Origin: a virus
Length of the DNA: 64,000 bases
Reading direction: 5' to 3' (one strand)
Virus record (IMG/VR): IMGVR_UViG_3300031951_000037
Span: 1-64,000 of that record
Shown: positions 26,842 to 38,470 of the stretch, piece after piece
Position numbering within the stretch: the stretch's first letter is position 1
How the letters are laid out: every line of letters starts with the position of its first letter
Notes under the pieces: model-generated
Seen by the model: only the letters and a program-made list of their open reading frames with translations
What the model was told of the DNA's origin: nothing
Database searches by the model: none
Made by a program: the position numbers and the translations under genes

Positions 26842-26848
26842 TATTTAT
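26842..26848 (-). promoter_or_regulatory. T4-late-type promoter (ATAAATA) for portal gene
   Basis: Minus-strand CATAAATACTG in the gap between tape-measure and portal genes, 28 bases before the ATG at 26814. Confidence 0.6.
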
Positions 26849-26852
26849 GTTA

Positions 26853-30509
<3,657 letters not shown>

Positions 30510-30550
30510 ACTTGTACTTCCAAAGTTTTAAAATTGGGCGTTTTTTACCA

Positions 30551-30557
30551 ATAAATA
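30551..30557 (+). promoter_or_regulatory. T4-late-type promoter (ATAAATA) for gp26-like gene
   Basis: Plus-strand CAATAAATATA, 47 bases before the ATG at 30605. It faces the minus-strand CTAAATA at 30564-30570. Confidence 0.5.
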
Positions 30558-30563
30558 TATTAT

Positions 30564-30570
30564 TATTTAG
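30564..30570 (-). promoter_or_regulatory. T4-late-type promoter (CTAAATA) for tape-measure gene
   Basis: Minus-strand CTAAATAATA, 54 bases before the ATG at 30509. It faces the plus-strand motif at 30551-30557, so the two transcripts would start head-on and overlap. Confidence 0.45.
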
Positions 30571-30604
30571 TACTAAAATTTATCCAAACTAGTAAGGAAA
30601 AAAC

Positions 30605-31429
30605 ATGGACAACAATCCACTAAAGCAGTATTTTAGAAGACCAGCAGTTTATATTAGGTTACCGTCTGGCGGAAAATACTATTCATCTGACGTAATAGAA
30701 ACTTCTGAGACGGGGGAATACCCCGTATACCCAATGACCGCAATTGATGAAATTTCGGCAAGAACACCTGATGCGTTGTTTAATGGCACCGCAGTGGCCG
30801 ATCTTATCAAAAGTTGCATTCCCGCTGTCAAAGACCCGTGGTCAATCAACAGCATAGATATGGATGCAGTATTAATTGGTATTAGGGCTGCTAGCGGAGG
30901 CGACACATTAGATGTTGACTCTAAGTGCCCTGAATGCGACACTGAATCTACATATGGTATAAATTTGGTCGGGGTTCTATCTACCCTAAAGCCCGGCGAC
31001 TACAGTAAGCTGTTAGAGATTGGTGAATTAAAAATCAAATTCAGACCGTTGATGTACAGAGAAATGAATCAAGCATCAATGGCGCAATTTGAAGTTCAAA
31101 AGCATTTTGATCAACTATACAAGATTGAAGACGATGCCCTAAGAAATGATTCAGTTAAGGAAGCATTAGAAAAAATCACTTTCTTAACAATGGATATCCT
31201 CTCTCAGACAATTGAATTTGTTGAAACCCCAAATGGCATAGTTGATGACAAATCATACATTTTAGACTTCTTAAAGAATTGTGACAAAGAAGCATATATT
31301 AAAATAAGAGACTATAGTTCTGTGTTAAAAGAAGATACTGAAATTAAGCCAGCAGATATCACATGTTCAAATTGCGGGCACCAATATAAGCAGGCTTATG
31401 CTATCAACCCAACGGATTTTTTCGGTTAA
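30605..31429 (+). CDS. 26: Baseplate hub assembly protein, gp26-like (274 aa)
   Basis: Matches the T4_baseplate (gp26) pattern: YIRLPSGGKYY near the start, EYPVYPMTAIDEISARTPDA, LFNGTAVADLIKSCIPAVKD, PWSINSIDMDAVLIGIRAAS. Two CxxC pairs (C108/C111 and C254/C257) probably bind zinc. The middle (KFRPLMYREMNQASMAQFEV) is helical. The gene ends on GAT TTT TTC GGT TAA: a T-TTT-TTC heptamer lies two codons before the stop, and a long open frame continues in -1 (see 31423-31653). In phages with contractile or long tails, a gene pair with such a slip usually encodes tail assembly chaperones, which may be the real role here. Confidence 0.8.
   Translation: MDNNPLKQYFRRPAVYIRLPSGGKYYSSDVIETSETGEYPVYPMTAIDEISARTPDALFNGTAVADLIKSCIPAVKDPWSINSIDMDAVLIGIRAASGGDTLDVDSKCPECDTESTYGINLVGVLSTLKPGDYSKLLEIGELKIKFRPLMYREMNQASMAQFEVQKHFDQLYKIEDDALRNDSVKEALEKITFLTMDILSQTIEFVETPNGIVDDKSYILDFLKNCDKEAYIKIRDYSSVLKEDTEIKPADITCSNCGHQYKQAYAINPTDFFG
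31417..31423 (+). promoter_or_regulatory. Candidate -1 ribosomal frameshift slippery site (T TTT TTC)
   Basis: The heptamer is in the correct register (T, TTT, TTC) with respect to the gp26-like frame, six bases before its TAA. A one-base backward slip joins Phe273 directly to the -1 frame at CGG 31423, giving a fused protein of 349 residues. Confidence 0.7.
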
Positions 31430-31653
31430 GGCTTCTACATTCGCCACCTGAAGAAATCAAGAAGCTGCTAGATAGATACGATAAAGAAATTCAGGAAACC
31501 AAAGCATCCGCGCTCTCAATGGCATGGCACATGAGAGGCGGTGCTTCCTATGAGGATATATTGAATATGTCCTCAGCAGAACGGATAGAAATTTCCAAAC
31601 TCATAGAAAACAATCTTGAGATAACTAAGAAGTCTCAGCTTCCTTACTTCTAA
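31423..31653 (+). CDS. -1 frame extension of gp26-like protein (76 aa, no own start near its beginning)
   Basis: In the -1 frame the sequence is open from before the slippery site to TAA at 31651. It codes for a compact helical, charged protein: HSPPEEIKKLLDRYDKEIQE, SALSMAWHMRGGASYEDILN, SSAERIEISKLIENNLEITK, ending SQLPYF. The first in-frame ATG is 34 codons in, inside the coding-like region, so independent initiation would lose half of it. The arrangement parallels the lambda G/GT frameshift in tail assembly chaperones. The SYEDILNMSSAERIEISKLI pattern looks like a genuine conserved helix pair. If not frameshifted, the alternative is a 42-residue protein from the ATG at 31525. Confidence 0.7.
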   Translation, partial: RLRLLHSPPEEIKKLLDRYDKEIQETKASALSMAWHMRGGASYEDILNMSSAERIEISKLIENNLEITKKSQLPYF

Positions 31654-31658
31654 TTAAG

Positions 31659-31708
31659 AGTTGTTCTACGAACAACTTAGACCGCACTACGTTCGGTCTA
31701 TTCTTTTT
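31659..31708 (+). terminator. Tandem hairpins ending in a rho-independent terminator
   Basis: The first hairpin (31659-31677) is AGTTGTTC-TAC-GAACAACT, an 8-bp perfect stem. It is directly followed by a second (31678-31700), TAGACCG with CGGTCTA and a 9-base loop, and then TTCTTTTT. It lies six bases after the -1 frame stop, so the transcript end fits the frameshifted gene rather than the earlier gp26 stop. Confidence 0.85.
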
Positions 31709-31740
31709 AACAATAAAAACACAATATCATTTAAGGAATA

Positions 31741-32110
31741 TACATTGCCGGTTCAGAAGCCATGGTAGTGCTATTCAGCACTACCAAAGGTTTAGGTCAT
31801 TGCCATGGCCCGTCATCCCTTGCCGTCTATCCCCCGTCACACTAGCTTTACGTGCTGTGTAACGCTACCGGTTGCCCTGTAAAGTTTAATGGGGCTGTAG
31901 TGAAGCTATAAAGTGGAACTCACTTTACTCTTCGGCAACGCATGTTCTACGAATTCAAGACAGAATAGTTCGCAGACTCATTCAAGGTTCGCCTACCGTG
32001 CGAGAGCCTTGTCGGTATTCCTTGACCTCACGATCAAGCATACTCCAGAATCTGGCCGCAGTCAGCAAAGGTGCGACCTCAAGGAGGACTGAGTAACAGT
32101 CATATCAATG
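31741..32110. ncRNA. Candidate structured non-coding RNA, strand unresolved
   Basis: About 370 bases without a credible reading frame between two convergent genes. GC is higher (45-58% per 60 bases by hand count) than in the flanking AT-rich genes. Many strong helices are visible. GGTAGTGC with GCACTACC (31764-31785) is nested inside GCCATGG (31759) with CCATGGC (31803). TAAAGTG pairs with CACTTTA (31909-31927). CAAGG with CCTTG plus TCGC with GCGA form a long stem at 31983-32012. CTTGA pairs with TCAAG (32021-32038), and AGGT with ACCT (32069-32079). I do not recognise a known family: no tRNA, tmRNA, RNase P or group I core was found by eye. Alternatively it could be a DNA element such as an origin. 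Confidence 0.45.
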
Positions 32111-32125
32111 TAAGAGGGTTCTGTG

Positions 32126-32683
32126 TTAAGTAGCCGAGGTATTGATAGTCAAGATTTCATCTGACTTGGTGTCGGTTGAGCCTGAGTAAAGTTTAAGAAG
32201 GTCTTTGTTGAGCCTAAAAAAGTGATCAAATTCCATAATAATCCACTCGCCTGTTGTATCAGAACGATAGTGAACAAAGTTGTCTGCAATCCAAGTAAAC
32301 TTAGATTCTACAGCTACAAACTTTCCTTTTCTATTGAACTTCATGAAAAGAATAGAGCAATCGTCTGTTTCAGCAACATCCATTAGTTGCTTGATCCAAC
32401 CATCAATAACTTTACATTCACCCGTCATCAACAAGTGAAATGGGAAGTCTTGATACGATTTGCATTCTGCATTGAACTTAGTGAAACTTTGTCCCGGAAC
32501 AATGTCGCCCTTAAAAGAACGAACTTGTCCTTCATGAAGAAATTCTTTACGAGACTGATTCTTACCGCCCACATACGCACCACTTCCAGGCGCTCTAATA
32601 AAACTTTCGTTATACGTCTTTGTTAAGAAGGTTGCAATCTCTCTTTCGAAAGAAGAACCCTTAGCTTTCTGTGGACTCGGCAT
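32126..32683 (-). CDS. PD-(D/E)xK nuclease, possibly resolvase-like (185 aa)
   Basis: ATG at 32683. The N-terminus KGSSFEREIATFLTKTY with a following RAPGSGAYVGG resembles archaeal Hjc-type Holliday junction resolvases. The nuclease core residues are E13, D60 (KGDIVPG) and E73-x-K75 (NAECKSY), a complete PD-(D/E)xK set. The C-terminal half (FTWIADNFVHYRSDTTGEWI) is unfamiliar. It follows gp46 in the same direction, which fits a role in processing recombination or replication intermediates. A restriction-like or packaging-related role cannot be excluded. Confidence 0.6.
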   Translation of the reverse strand: MPSPQKAKGSSFEREIATFLTKTYNESFIRAPGSGAYVGGKNQSRKEFLHEGQVRSFKGDIVPGQSFTKFNAECKSYQDFPFHLLMTGECKVIDGWIKQLMDVAETDDCSILFMKFNRKGKFVAVESKFTWIADNFVHYRSDTTGEWIIMEFDHFFRLNKDLLKLYSGSTDTKSDEILTINTSAT

Positions 32684-32720
32684 ACTCTAATTTATATCTT
32701 TCATTCAGTCTTGTAATATT

Positions 32721-34808
32721 TTATTCTACGTCATCTGTAGCTGTGCTGTAGGTCGTGAACCCATTTTCTTTCAGCACTTTAAGAACACTTGGGACACGCC
32801 CTGCCAGTTCTTCTCTGTGACTTACTAACCAAATAGACTTGTTGCGTCTACGTGACATATCCTTAAGAATAGCCATTGAGTTCTCAACACCAATAGTATC
32901 CATACCGCTGTCTATAAGTTCGTCAATGAATAGTGTATTGATTGGGAAGTATAGATTTTCCCACACATCACGAAACGCAAAACTTAATCCAAGAATAAGT
33001 CGGTTCCGCTCACCGCGAGATAGATTGTCAAAGTCAAGCTCACGCCCGAGTTCGGTAATTTCAACCGATAGATCGTTCTTGAAGACAACGGTATGGGGCA
33101 ACCCGATCTTATCAAGATAATGAGTCAAGCGGGCATTTAGATAACTCAAGTTCTGATCAATAATCTTCTTACGAACAAAGCTATCCTTGCTCGTGAGAAT
33201 ATCAAGTAAGAACTTCAAGTGATCGCCATACTTACTTAGCTCGTTAATCTTGTCAAATGTAATTGTTTGCAGCGCACGACTTTCCATATCAATAATCTGT
33301 TCGTGATATGGGTCAGTTTCGCCTGCTTTAATTGCAATAGCCTTCTCTAGGTTATCAACGACTGTGCGATGCTCAACTGCTTCTGCCTCAGTGTCGTAAT
33401 GTGTAACTGGACGAGTGCCTACGCTCACACAAGCATTCTCAATCAACTGGTCAGCATAAGGATCGTCTTCGTTCTTCTTTGCTTCAATCTGCTGTTGCAA
33501 TCTTTCAAGTTCTGAGCTATGCTTGATTGCTTCTGCCTCAGTCTTGTAATGCGTTGTTGGTTTCTCGCCCAAAACGAAAACAGAATTTTTATTTTTTTCT
33601 AGAGAGTTTTGGGTTTGGGCAAGTTCTTCAACTGCACTTGCAAGAAGTTCACGTTTGCTGTTGATTACCTGCGTATGATTCTCATCATGGAAGTCTTGAC
33701 CACAAGCATAGCACTTGTTTTCTTCAAGGGTCTTGATTTCTTGTTCAAGCTTATCAACAAGTGCCTGATCCTTCTTCAAAGAAGACTCAAGCGTTGTAAT
33801 GGTCTTGTTTATATTTGCAAGCTCTAGTTTGTTAGCCTCATAGACCTTAAGATCATAGTGTGATTGCAATTCGGCTGTGATATCAATATGGCTTAATGTG
33901 TCATACTGAACCTGCAACGCGGCAACATCACTATCAAGCTTTTGCTTCCAAGCAGTCTGGCGAGCTAAGATAGCTTCATAGCGTTCCTGCTTTTGCTTCA
34001 ATTCAAGATAGATTGCTAAATCTTTGTGCGCTTGAAGTTCGGCTTCAATGTCAATCTTACTAAGCTCATCGTAATCAAGTACAAGCTTGTTCAATGATTC
34101 GTCGTGCTGCTTCTGCCACAATCTCTGACGGCGCTTGAGACCATCAATCTGTTCTTGAACACGACTATTAGCTTCTTCAACTGCTCTGTTTCTGAATTCT
34201 TCTTGCTGAATAGCGTCCTTGTTCAACCTAATCTTTTCTTTGATCAAGTCTGCCTTTTCAGATAGCAATGTGATACCAAGCAACTGTTCAATGACATTGC
34301 GCTGATCATTGGCTCTCATTGACAAGAATGGTTCACTATAGGTATTGAGAGCAACGATATGTTTAAACATATCACTACTCATACCAATAGCATGTTCAAT
34401 TGCTAACTGAGTTTCTTTGTTTTCGCCTTGAGCTTCGTTTTTATCTTCTTTATTATTTTGTAAACTGTTGTTTACGTAGAAGCGAAGAACATTGGGCTTT
34501 CTGCCGCGCTCAATCTTATATTCAGTACCGTTCACGCTAAACTCTAGCGTGACCATCATACCCTTAGCGTTAGTACGATTGATCAAATTGTCCTTACGAA
34601 TCTGATTGATAGGGTTACCAAACAATACATAGCTCAAGCCTTGAATTAGTGTAGTCTTACCAGTACCATTTCTAGCACCGTCACCACCTAAGTCAAGGTT
34701 CTCACCTAGAATAAGTGTAAGTTCTTTACTGTCAAAGTTTACTGCTTGTGTTACTGCACCAATACTAAGAAAGTTTCGTAGGGTAATGTTCTTTAATGCA
34801 ACGCTCAT
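32721..34808 (-). CDS. 46: Recombination endonuclease subunit gp46, SbcC/Rad50-like ATPase (695 aa)
   Basis: SMC-type ATPase with Walker A in residues 43-53 (GDGARNGTGKTT), long coiled-coil arms, a zinc-hook CYACGQ near residue 366, the ABC signature LSRGERNRLIL near 593 and Walker B LFIDELIDSG near 627. It overlaps the gp47 gene by four bases (ATGA). The two form the Mre11/Rad50-type complex that resects DNA ends for recombination-dependent replication in T4. It is longer than T4 gp46 (560 residues) mainly in the arms. Confidence 0.93.
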   Translation of the reverse strand: MSVALKNITLRNFLSIGAVTQAVNFDSKELTLILGENLDLGGDGARNGTGKTTLIQGLSYVLFGNPINQIRKDNLINRTNAKGMMVTLEFSVNGTEYKIERGRKPNVLRFYVNNSLQNNKEDKNEAQGENKETQLAIEHAIGMSSDMFKHIVALNTYSEPFLSMRANDQRNVIEQLLGITLLSEKADLIKEKIRLNKDAIQQEEFRNRAVEEANSRVQEQIDGLKRRQRLWQKQHDESLNKLVLDYDELSKIDIEAELQAHKDLAIYLELKQKQERYEAILARQTAWKQKLDSDVAALQVQYDTLSHIDITAELQSHYDLKVYEANKLELANINKTITTLESSLKKDQALVDKLEQEIKTLEENKCYACGQDFHDENHTQVINSKRELLASAVEELAQTQNSLEKNKNSVFVLGEKPTTHYKTEAEAIKHSSELERLQQQIEAKKNEDDPYADQLIENACVSVGTRPVTHYDTEAEAVEHRTVVDNLEKAIAIKAGETDPYHEQIIDMESRALQTITFDKINELSKYGDHLKFLLDILTSKDSFVRKKIIDQNLSYLNARLTHYLDKIGLPHTVVFKNDLSVEITELGRELDFDNLSRGERNRLILGLSFAFRDVWENLYFPINTLFIDELIDSGMDTIGVENSMAILKDMSRRRNKSIWLVSHREELAGRVPSVLKVLKENGFTTYSTATDDVE

Positions 34809-35821
34809 AGGTTTCTATAAATCTCTAACAATACTTTTGGATCAAAGAAGTCGCTCTCAATAGCAGAAATTTGATCAATAATAATCTGGTCAACACTTTC
34901 AAAGTTTACTTCACCTGGGGCTAAGTCTTGACTGTGTTGGTCTAGCTTCATCGGGATAAGTGACATTTCTCGTATGTTGTGCTTTGGAATCAATGTCTCA
35001 CGAATGAAGTTAGCTTCTTCGTATGAGATATCAATATCAAGATGCACTCTAACACTACTCTTAGGAAGAAGCAAGCCCTCTGGGTTATCTAGTATGTCGC
35101 TAAGCTTATAGACACGAAACAACGGTTGCCCAGGCCATGCGTGAAACTCAGGGTCTTCACCCCATTCAAGAATCATCATGCCTCTTTGATCGTCACCTGC
35201 GTCTGCATAATTATGAGGGAAAGCGTTTCCGATGTACCAAATGTTGTTACGTGCTTGACGCTTGTGGAAGTGACCGCTGAATACTTTCTCAAAGCCAACT
35301 AAGTCATTGTCGCTCACATCACCGTGATCGGGCATCTGAACCATAGCATTCATGTAGAATGCAGGAAGCTCAAAGTGACCAAACAAATACTTACCTGATA
35401 GCTTAGCCAGCTTCTTATGATCTTCACCGACTAACCAAGGAGCAATGACTACCTCATCTTGAATGAACCAGTCATTCACGATTGTTACATTAGGTAGATG
35501 CTTTGCCCATTCAACGCTATGAACATCACGCTTGTCTCTATAATAGAGGTCGTGATTGCCCGGAATGAAGTAGACATGATCAAAGCTGTTGTTTAGTTTT
35601 TCTAAAGCACGAAGACCAAACTGCATAGTTTGAATATTGATACTTGCTCTGTGGTGATTGTAATCACCTAAGAAAAAGCAAGTTTCGCAATTTTCTTCTT
35701 TTGCCTTCTGAATAAACCAATCAACAAAGTCTGAACAATCTTGGTTATGTTGTACACTGTTAGACTTAAGCCCAAAGTGAATGTCAGTGAAGACTGCCGC
35801 CTTCTTAAATAAATTAGCCAT
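34805..35821 (-). CDS. 47: Recombination endonuclease subunit gp47, SbcD/Mre11-like (338 aa)
   Basis: Calcineurin-type phosphoesterase with all metal motifs: FTDIHFG (D13, H15), FFLGDYNHH, FIPGNHDLYY and FSGHFHKRQ. ATG at 35821, with the stop overlapping the gp46 start. Partner of gp46 in double-strand end processing. The length equals that of T4 gp47 (339). Confidence 0.93.
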   Translation of the reverse strand: MANLFKKAAVFTDIHFGLKSNSVQHNQDCSDFVDWFIQKAKEENCETCFFLGDYNHHRASINIQTMQFGLRALEKLNNSFDHVYFIPGNHDLYYRDKRDVHSVEWAKHLPNVTIVNDWFIQDEVVIAPWLVGEDHKKLAKLSGKYLFGHFELPAFYMNAMVQMPDHGDVSDNDLVGFEKVFSGHFHKRQARNNIWYIGNAFPHNYADAGDDQRGMMILEWGEDPEFHAWPGQPLFRVYKLSDILDNPEGLLLPKSSVRVHLDIDISYEEANFIRETLIPKHNIREMSLIPMKLDQHSQDLAPGEVNFESVDQIIIDQISAIESDFFDPKVLLEIYRNL

Positions 35822-35870
35822 AGTTACGTTATAGTTCCACTAATAGAAAAAAGCAACGAATTAGGTTACC

Positions 35871-36761
35871 TTAATCAGGTAACTGCATTTTCATGTCTTT
35901 CATCTGTCTGCTAAAGCTTGGGTTGAATCCATTCATTTCTAAAATATCGTCACGAATGTTTTGATTGCGCTTTTCGGTATTCAATACACGACAGAAGCTA
36001 TTAGTAATAGCGGCGGTGTAGTATGCGAATGGGTTAGCACTCTTTGCTTCGTTGAACCTAAGCCCAACATATGTTAGTTGCAACACAGCACTAGCCTTCA
36101 TTTCATCATTATACGTATAGCCGCGCCAGTTAAACTTCATGGCATACTTCTCACAAAGCATCATGTACATTCTAGCAAGCTTGTTAGTAATCTGTCCATG
36201 CTCTTTGCTAAAATGCCCGTTCTCCATACCACCTACCCAGTGGCTTTTGCCAACACAGTTGAAGGTATTGGTCTCGTCAAGCTTGTAATGCTGGAAGGGA
36301 GGGAAGTTGACCTTTACGTGAACCATATCGTCAACTGCTTTCTTGGTTGACTTGTCTTCTAGGTCTGAAAAGTCTTCGTCATCATCGTCATCAAAGATGA
36401 AGATTTCTTTGGCCGACTTCTTCTTTACTGTTTTTCTGGGCTGCTTTTGTGCAACTGGTACATGCTCCCATGTCATGACTCTAAAGATTAGGTCAGTAAC
36501 ACTAATGTCTTCTGCTAGAACCTTTTCGCCTGTTTCTTGAGTCAGTCTGGTTGCTCTAGTTTCTTTGGCTTGTTGAATCTGTTCAGGCTTCAATGCATAT
36601 TCTAAACTAGTTGTTAATTCGCTCTCAGGCATATCAATGATAATGTCATATCTGTGATATTCTGGTTCTATGAAAGAACAATATGAATTTTTACTTGTAT
36701 GGATTTCTTTTAAAATGTCTTTGTTATTTAGGTAGTTGATTTTTTTTGGTTTGACTGCCAT
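35871..36761 (-). CDS. 55: Late-transcription sigma factor gp55 with long N-terminal extension (296 aa)
   Basis: The ATG at 36761 (MAVKPKKINYLNNKD) with AGGA upstream is preferred to an in-frame non-ATG start at 36836. The C-terminal 110 residues carry the gp55 core: GQITNKLARMYMMLCEKYAM, FNWRGYTYNDEMKASAVLQL, NPFAYYTAAITNSFCRVLNT and EKRNQNIRDDILEMNGFNPS. This is the region homologous to sigma region 2, which reads the TATAAATA late promoter. T4 gp55 is 185 residues. Here about 100 extra residues include a basic patch (QPRKTVKKKSAKE) followed by an acidic run D124-D136. It is encoded with gp47/gp46, as in T4. Confidence 0.88.
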   Translation of the reverse strand: MAVKPKKINYLNNKDILKEIHTSKNSYCSFIEPEYHRYDIIIDMPESELTTSLEYALKPEQIQQAKETRATRLTQETGEKVLAEDISVTDLIFRVMTWEHVPVAQKQPRKTVKKKSAKEIFIFDDDDDEDFSDLEDKSTKKAVDDMVHVKVNFPPFQHYKLDETNTFNCVGKSHWVGGMENGHFSKEHGQITNKLARMYMMLCEKYAMKFNWRGYTYNDEMKASAVLQLTYVGLRFNEAKSANPFAYYTAAITNSFCRVLNTEKRNQNIRDDILEMNGFNPSFSRQMKDMKMQLPD

Positions 36762-36794
36762 AGTTATTCCTATTCGTAGAGATGAGTATACTAC

Positions 36795-36816
36795 ACTGTT
36801 GTAAAAATGCAACAGT
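36795..36816. promoter_or_regulatory. Inverted repeat in divergent intergenic region
   Basis: ACTGTTG and CAACAGT form a 7-bp perfect inverted repeat with an 8-base spacer, 34 bases upstream of the gp55 start. With no T-tract it is unlikely to be a terminator. It could be an operator or a hairpin in the gp55 leader. Confidence 0.35.
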
Positions 36817-36846
36817 TTAGGGTAAAAAATCACCAAATTTTGAGCG

Positions 36847-36853
36847 ATAAATA
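36847..36853 (+). promoter_or_regulatory. T4-late-type promoter (ATAAATA) for baseplate operon
   Basis: Plus-strand GATAAATACATG, 33 bases before the ATG at 36887, the first gene of the long plus-strand baseplate block. It forms one half of a 9-bp inverted repeat with 36867-36875. Confidence 0.6.
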
Positions 36854-36867
36854 CATGTAGAGTAGTG

Positions 36868-36874
36868 TATTTAT
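36868..36874 (-). promoter_or_regulatory. T4-late-type promoter (ATAAATA) directed at gp55 operon
   Basis: Minus-strand GATAAATACAC, about 106 bases before the gp55 ATG and face-to-face with the plus-strand copy. If active, gp55 would feed its own expression late in infection. Confidence 0.45.
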
Positions 36875-36886
36875 CAAGGGAAATTT

Positions 36887-38470
36887 ATGGCTAACACAGT
36901 TTCATTATCCGGTCCTATAGGAAGCAGCATGACGCTGCGATTTGGTTCAACCGGTCGTTATACCGTTACTGTTACTGATCCTGAATACCCTACCGGCGGA
37001 TATAGCGGACCATTAGAGCCTGCCCAACTACAAGAAAGTATTCTTGAAACTCGTAGATTTATTGCGAGTTCGAATAGACTCATCCAATCATTCAATGAGG
37101 AAATTCGTCAGGTACAACAAGATACCCGTTATTCTCCTGAAGTAATAGAAAAAACGGTCAGACAACTGCAGGCATCAATAGCGCAAGAAGAAGATAAAAA
37201 AAACAACTTTGCTCGCTCAATAACTATCGCTCAATATTTATTGAGTAATAGTACCGCACTGAGAGCTAGATTAGATGCTGCACAAGCTTCTACTACCCCG
37301 AATACTAGTCAGCCGAACGCAGGCAACACAGCACCAGCGACGATAGCTGCAAATACTACCCCTACGACTACCGCAACCGGCACTACTCGCCCAGCAACTA
37401 CAACGGCACCAACCACTGCTGCAACAGCACCAACGGCACCTAACCCAGTCACTGCGCCACCTACGACAACTAACCCTAGTAATTCACTGCCTTTAGGAGA
37501 CGAGATTGATGACATTTATGATCCTAATCTAACACCTGAACAAATTGCTTCGCTGAGTCCCGGTGACCGTCGTGCAAGAGAAAACTTCCTCACTGAGGAG
37601 GCAGGAGGAACGCCCGACACAAGAGGGTTAGGAGAAGTTGAAGCAGATGGTACTATCGTTGTTACTGCTTCTCGCCCAATCACTGATTGGAGAGTTAAAC
37701 TCTCGCTTGCCCCCGAATCCAAATATCTTTATAATGCCATTCCCGATACTGGCCCGGGCAGCGACCCCAATGATACTAGTGCAGCAGGAATACTAGCGCC
37801 ATTAAAAGCAACTGATGGGGTAATTTTCCCCTATACTCCACAAATCTCAGTTAACTACGCTGCTAACTATGAACAGTCTACTATTATTCACAGTAATTAC
37901 AAAGTATACCAATATTCAAATAGTTCGGTAGACAACATAACAATCACATGCGACTTCACCGCACAGGACACTAGAGAAGCAAATTATCTTCTAGCAGTAA
38001 TTCACTTTTTTAGAACAGTCACAAAAATGTTTTTTGGACAGGACACCAATCCAAGAGCCGGAACTCCGCCCCCCTTGTGTTATTTGAAAGGTATGGGCAA
38101 CTACCAATTTTCAAATCATCCGCTAGCGGTGACTGGATTTAACTATAATTTGCCCAATGATGTAGACTATATTAAAACTGTAGGGCCAACGATAACTGGT
38201 CTACCGCTTCCCTCACCGCCACTTAGTGCTAGTAGACTGCCGGACAATATTACACCGGGCGGACGCCCTGCCCCACCCAATTTTACGCAACAGGCACTGT
38301 CCCCGCAAGAAAATAACACAGTGACATGGGTTCCTACGAGAATACAGCTTTCAATCACTGCTATACCGATCATTAGTAGAAATCAAATGTCTAAGGTGTT
38401 TAGTCTTAAAAATTATGCAACTGGATCATTGCTGGATGGAAGAAATAATTCAAATGGAGGATTTTGGTAA
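36887..38470 (+). CDS. Probable baseplate/tail-tube initiator-type protein with disordered N-terminal extension (527 aa)
   Basis: Residues 35-140 form a helical coiled-coil segment (SNRLIQSFNEEIRQVQQDTR). Residues 140-205 are a Thr/Pro/Ala-rich linker. The conserved part starts near 265 (DWRVKLSLAPESKYLYN), with FPYTPQISVNYAANYEQSTI, VDNITITCDFTAQDTREANY, LLAVIHFFRTVTKMFFGQD and PPLCYLKGMGNY, ending RNQMSKVFSLKNYATGSLL. I recognise this as a structural family of T4-like aquatic phages next to gp53, possibly a gp48/gp54-like tube cap or initiator, but the assignment is uncertain. The stop overlaps the gp53 ATG (TAATG). Confidence 0.55.
   Translation: MANTVSLSGPIGSSMTLRFGSTGRYTVTVTDPEYPTGGYSGPLEPAQLQESILETRRFIASSNRLIQSFNEEIRQVQQDTRYSPEVIEKTVRQLQASIAQEEDKKNNFARSITIAQYLLSNSTALRARLDAAQASTTPNTSQPNAGNTAPATIAANTTPTTTATGTTRPATTTAPTTAATAPTAPNPVTAPPTTTNPSNSLPLGDEIDDIYDPNLTPEQIASLSPGDRRARENFLTEEAGGTPDTRGLGEVEADGTIVVTASRPITDWRVKLSLAPESKYLYNAIPDTGPGSDPNDTSAAGILAPLKATDGVIFPYTPQISVNYAANYEQSTIIHSNYKVYQYSNSSVDNITITCDFTAQDTREANYLLAVIHFFRTVTKMFFGQDTNPRAGTPPPLCYLKGMGNYQFSNHPLAVTGFNYNLPNDVDYIKTVGPTITGLPLPSPPLSASRLPDNITPGGRPAPPNFTQQALSPQENNTVTWVPTRIQLSITAIPIISRNQMSKVFSLKNYATGSLLDGRNNSNGGFW

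Noticed and set aside
31763-31885. Small open frames of 25-27 codons starting at ATG 31763 and ATG 31805
   Set aside because: Too short, no ribosome binding site, Pro/His/Cys-rich with no family look. They overlap strong RNA stems.
31741-32110. tRNA, tmRNA or group I intron in the non-coding stretch
   Set aside because: No T-loop, acceptor stem or CCA end was found. A short GATTCTGGA match to the tmRNA 5' region on the minus strand is not followed by the rest of the motif. No intron core and no interrupted gene.
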